Shown here: positions 7,113-7,964 of the stretch, in pieces
Layout: each line of letters begins with the position of its first letter
How positions within the stretch are numbered: position 1 is the first letter of the stretch
Origin: an uncultured Coriobacteriaceae bacterium
GTDB taxonomy: Bacteria > Actinomycetota > Coriobacteriia > Coriobacteriales > Atopobiaceae
DNA length: 7,964 nucleotides
Assembly (NCBI GenBank): GCA_902772085.1
Contig: CACXZL010000065.1
Coordinates: 1-7,964, forward strand
Reading direction: 5' to 3'
The notes under the pieces: model-generated
Told to the model about the DNA's origin: nothing
What the model saw: the letters and a program-made list of their open reading frames with translations, nothing else
Database searches by the model: none
Made by a program: the position numbers and the translations under genes

Positions 7113-7113
7113 T
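7029..7113. repeat. Two overlapping inverted repeats sharing one left arm
   Basis: CGGATGTTG (7029-7037) is the perfect inverse complement of CAACATCCG (7083-7091). The overlapping ATGTTGATG (7032-7040) is the perfect inverse complement of CATCAACAT (7105-7113). One left arm can therefore pair with either of two right arms. A third small palindrome, ATCCG-TGTT-CGGAT (7087-7100), overlaps the first right arm. The second right arm ends on the first base of the 17-bp repeat array. Confidence 0.7.
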
Positions 7114-7596
7114 GTCCGTTTATGCACACGACTGAAGCTGCGGTGTGCACAAACGGACACATTGGTGGGCGCTAAAGATATATCGTGTCCGACTTTGCAC
7201 ACACCTCTGTCATGCGTGTGCTTTTCCGGACAAGTGAAGGTCGATTCCAGCGCCTTGAAGTCCGTTTGTGCACACGCACGGGCGTTCCGTGTGCACAAAC
7301 GGACATGTGCGCGGCAAAGAAGGGCAAGACGTGTCCGATTTTGCACACGGCAAGAGCGGCCGTGTGTATAAACGGACACGTATGCGACGAATAAGGGCGG
7401 TACATGTCCGTATTTGCACACGCAATTTATGACGTGTGTAAATACGGACACGCAAAGCCCGGTTCAGGCGATTGCGCGTCCGTATATGCACACGAGATGC
7501 TCAAGCGTGTGCAAAGTCGGACACAAGATTGGCCGTATCGCGCCGTTATTGTCCGTTTGTACACACCATCGAATTCCCTGTGTGCACAAACGGACA
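7113..7596. repeat. Phased array of seven inverted pairs of a 17-bp element (73-bp period)
   Basis: Fourteen copies of TGTCCG-N5-GCACAC alternate in orientation. Forward copies start at 7113, 7186, 7259, 7332, 7405, 7477 and 7550; reverse copies start at 7143, 7216, 7289, 7362, 7434, 7507 and 7580. Inner gaps are 13 bp (12 in the fifth unit) and outer gaps are always 26 bp, so the period is 73 bp with a single 1-bp loss. Element bases 2-6 (GTCCG) and 13-17 (CACAC) are identical in all 14 copies. Base 1 varies twice and base 12 three times. The central 5 bp are mostly T/A rich and differ between copies. A G follows the element in 10 of 14 copies. Gap sequences are essentially unique. The gaps on either side hold no recognisable gene, and 73 is not a multiple of 3, so no frame is kept from unit to unit. 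It may be a protein-binding array or a transcribed chain of hairpins; I do not recognise it as a named family. Confidence 0.97.
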
Positions 7597-7602
7597 ATAA
7601 CG
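7544..7602. repeat. Seventh array unit with arms extended to 23 bp
   Basis: The arms of the last intact pair extend outward by 6 bp beyond the 17-bp element: CGTTAT before the forward copy and ATAACG after the reverse copy. This gives 23-bp arms (7544-7566 and 7580-7602) with one mismatch around a 13-nt loop. No other unit has such an extension. Confidence 0.85.
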
Positions 7603-7763
7603 ATGAGTGAGGGACGTGAGCGCCTCCGTATGAGCGAGCGGCAAACGGCTGACGGTTCCGAACGGTCGACCGAAAGACGAATTTGTTACCTCACAATAAC
7701 CATTTCCACAGAAAAGCACGCGTAGTTACAAAACGGGAAACCGCAAAAACCTCGGAGTCTCCT
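7603..7763. other. Leader between the array and the next gene, with a decayed eighth unit
   Basis: At the positions predicted by the 73-bp period, 7623-7639 matches the forward element at 10 of 17 bases (TCCGTAT, GC and the last C). Near 7652-7668 a reverse element matches at about 8 of 17. The same stretch includes a perfect 10-bp palindrome CGGTCGACCG (7663-7672). GGAG (7754-7757) is the ribosome site of the next gene. No confident -35/-10 pair was found. Confidence 0.4.
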
Positions 7764-7964
7764 ATGCGTACGTTTCGCAATCCATTGGGTGTTCTTGCCA
7801 CCATGCTCGTGGAGCTCGCTTTTGCCGCGCCGAAGTCCATGGCAAAGAAGAACGGCTCGCAGCAGGAGTACAACGACGGCGTGACGGCGCTCATCGCCGT
7901 GTGGTACTTCTCACTGCGACTCCCACTCAAGTCGTTCTTCCGCTTCACATCGATCTTTGTGTTT
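7764..7964 (+). CDS. Hypothetical protein, 3'-truncated by the window end
   Basis: The frame is open from ATG at 7764 to the last base, giving 67 residues that begin MRTFRNPLGVLATMLVEL. CGGAG lies 6 nt upstream of the ATG, and codon third positions are strongly G/C, as expected for a real gene in this genome. The opposite-strand frame over the same bases lacks both signs. The visible part has a moderately hydrophobic N-terminus, a Lys/Gln-rich middle (AKKNGSQQEYNDG) and a hydrophobic, aromatic-rich stretch at the end, so a membrane protein is possible. I do not recognise the family. Its start, 168 bp after the repeat array, makes it a candidate for regulation by proteins bound there. Confidence 0.65.
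   Translation, partial: MRTFRNPLGVLATMLVELAFAAPKSMAKKNGSQQEYNDGVTALIAVWYFSLRLPLKSFFRFTSIFVF

Noticed and set aside
7113..7596. CRISPR array
   Set aside because: Conserved elements with unique, fixed-length gaps resemble CRISPR, but the repeats are only 17 bp, alternate in orientation, differ in their cores, have two gap lengths (13 and 26), and no cas gene is in the window. Two gaps also look related by duplication.
7113..7596. Integron attC or shufflon array
   Set aside because: Inverted sites suggested recombination, but segments of 13 and 26 bp are too short to be cassettes, no recombinase gene is visible, and no cassette genes lie between sites.
6866..7596. Chromosomal origin of replication
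   Set aside because: AT-rich DNA plus DnaA-like 9-mers is suggestive, but no dnaA, dnaN or other origin-linked gene is present, and the rigid 73-bp period with a TGTCCG half-site is not origin-like. Kept only as a testable idea.
7042..7725. Small proteins rich in repeated CAQTD, HKRT and NGH-like peptides
   Set aside because: Several frames over the array are open on both strands, but the peptides are just the 17-bp element translated in different frames. The period is not a multiple of 3, and no frame has a convincing ribosome site or codon pattern.
7691..7948. Minus-strand 85-residue open frame at the right end
   Set aside because: It overlaps the plus-strand gene at 7764, which has a ribosome site and G/C-rich third codon positions; the minus frame has neither.

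Overview
The window looks like chromosomal DNA of a GC-rich actinobacterium, most likely a gut or oral member of the Coriobacteriia (Olsenella, Collinsella or Atopobium relatives). This is an inference from protein style: a Tat/lipoprotein ApbE, a NusG-II plus Gx-transporter gene pair, and a large AbiEi-like protein with a nuclease-like tail. No rRNA or other marker gene is present to confirm it.

Layout. Positions 1-1173 hold the C-terminal part of a polytopic Wzx/MATE-type polysaccharide flippase. After a 200-bp gap with a stable hairpin and an exact 16-bp tandem duplication comes a membrane-anchored CapA-family protein (1374-2867). Together these suggest the end of a cell-surface polymer region. 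A long imperfect hairpin (2895-2945) separates capA from two convergent minus-strand genes. These encode a NusG domain II membrane protein (4079-4534) and a Gx-transporter protein with a CbiQ/EcfT-like C-terminal half (2973-4076), 2 bp apart. Divergent to them is apbE (4705-5706), an exported FAD:protein FMN transferase. NusG-II plus Gx plus ApbE is the combination named EetA, EetB and FmnB/ApbE in the flavin-based extracellular electron transfer loci of Firmicutes, so this block is probably a small flavin/quinone redox module. A convergent minus-strand gene (5743-6729) encodes a stand-alone AbiEi-like protein with a PD-(D/E)xK/DUF559-like C-terminus.

The most unusual part is the roughly 1-kb stretch without genes, 6730-7763. 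Its left part is AT-rich and carries nested inverted repeats. Its right part (7113-7596) is an ordered array of 14 copies of a 17-bp element, TGTCCG-N5-GCACAC, in strictly alternating orientation. The copies form seven inverted pairs with 13-bp inner gaps (one is 12) and 26-bp outer gaps, a 73-bp period. Bases 2-6 and 13-17 of the element are the same in all 14 copies, while the central 5 bp, and the gaps, vary. A decayed eighth unit lies in phase at the right end. I do not recognise this array as a named system. It looks more like a phased array of bipartite protein-binding sites than a CRISPR. Right of it, a gene with a good ribosome binding site starts at 7764 and runs off the window.
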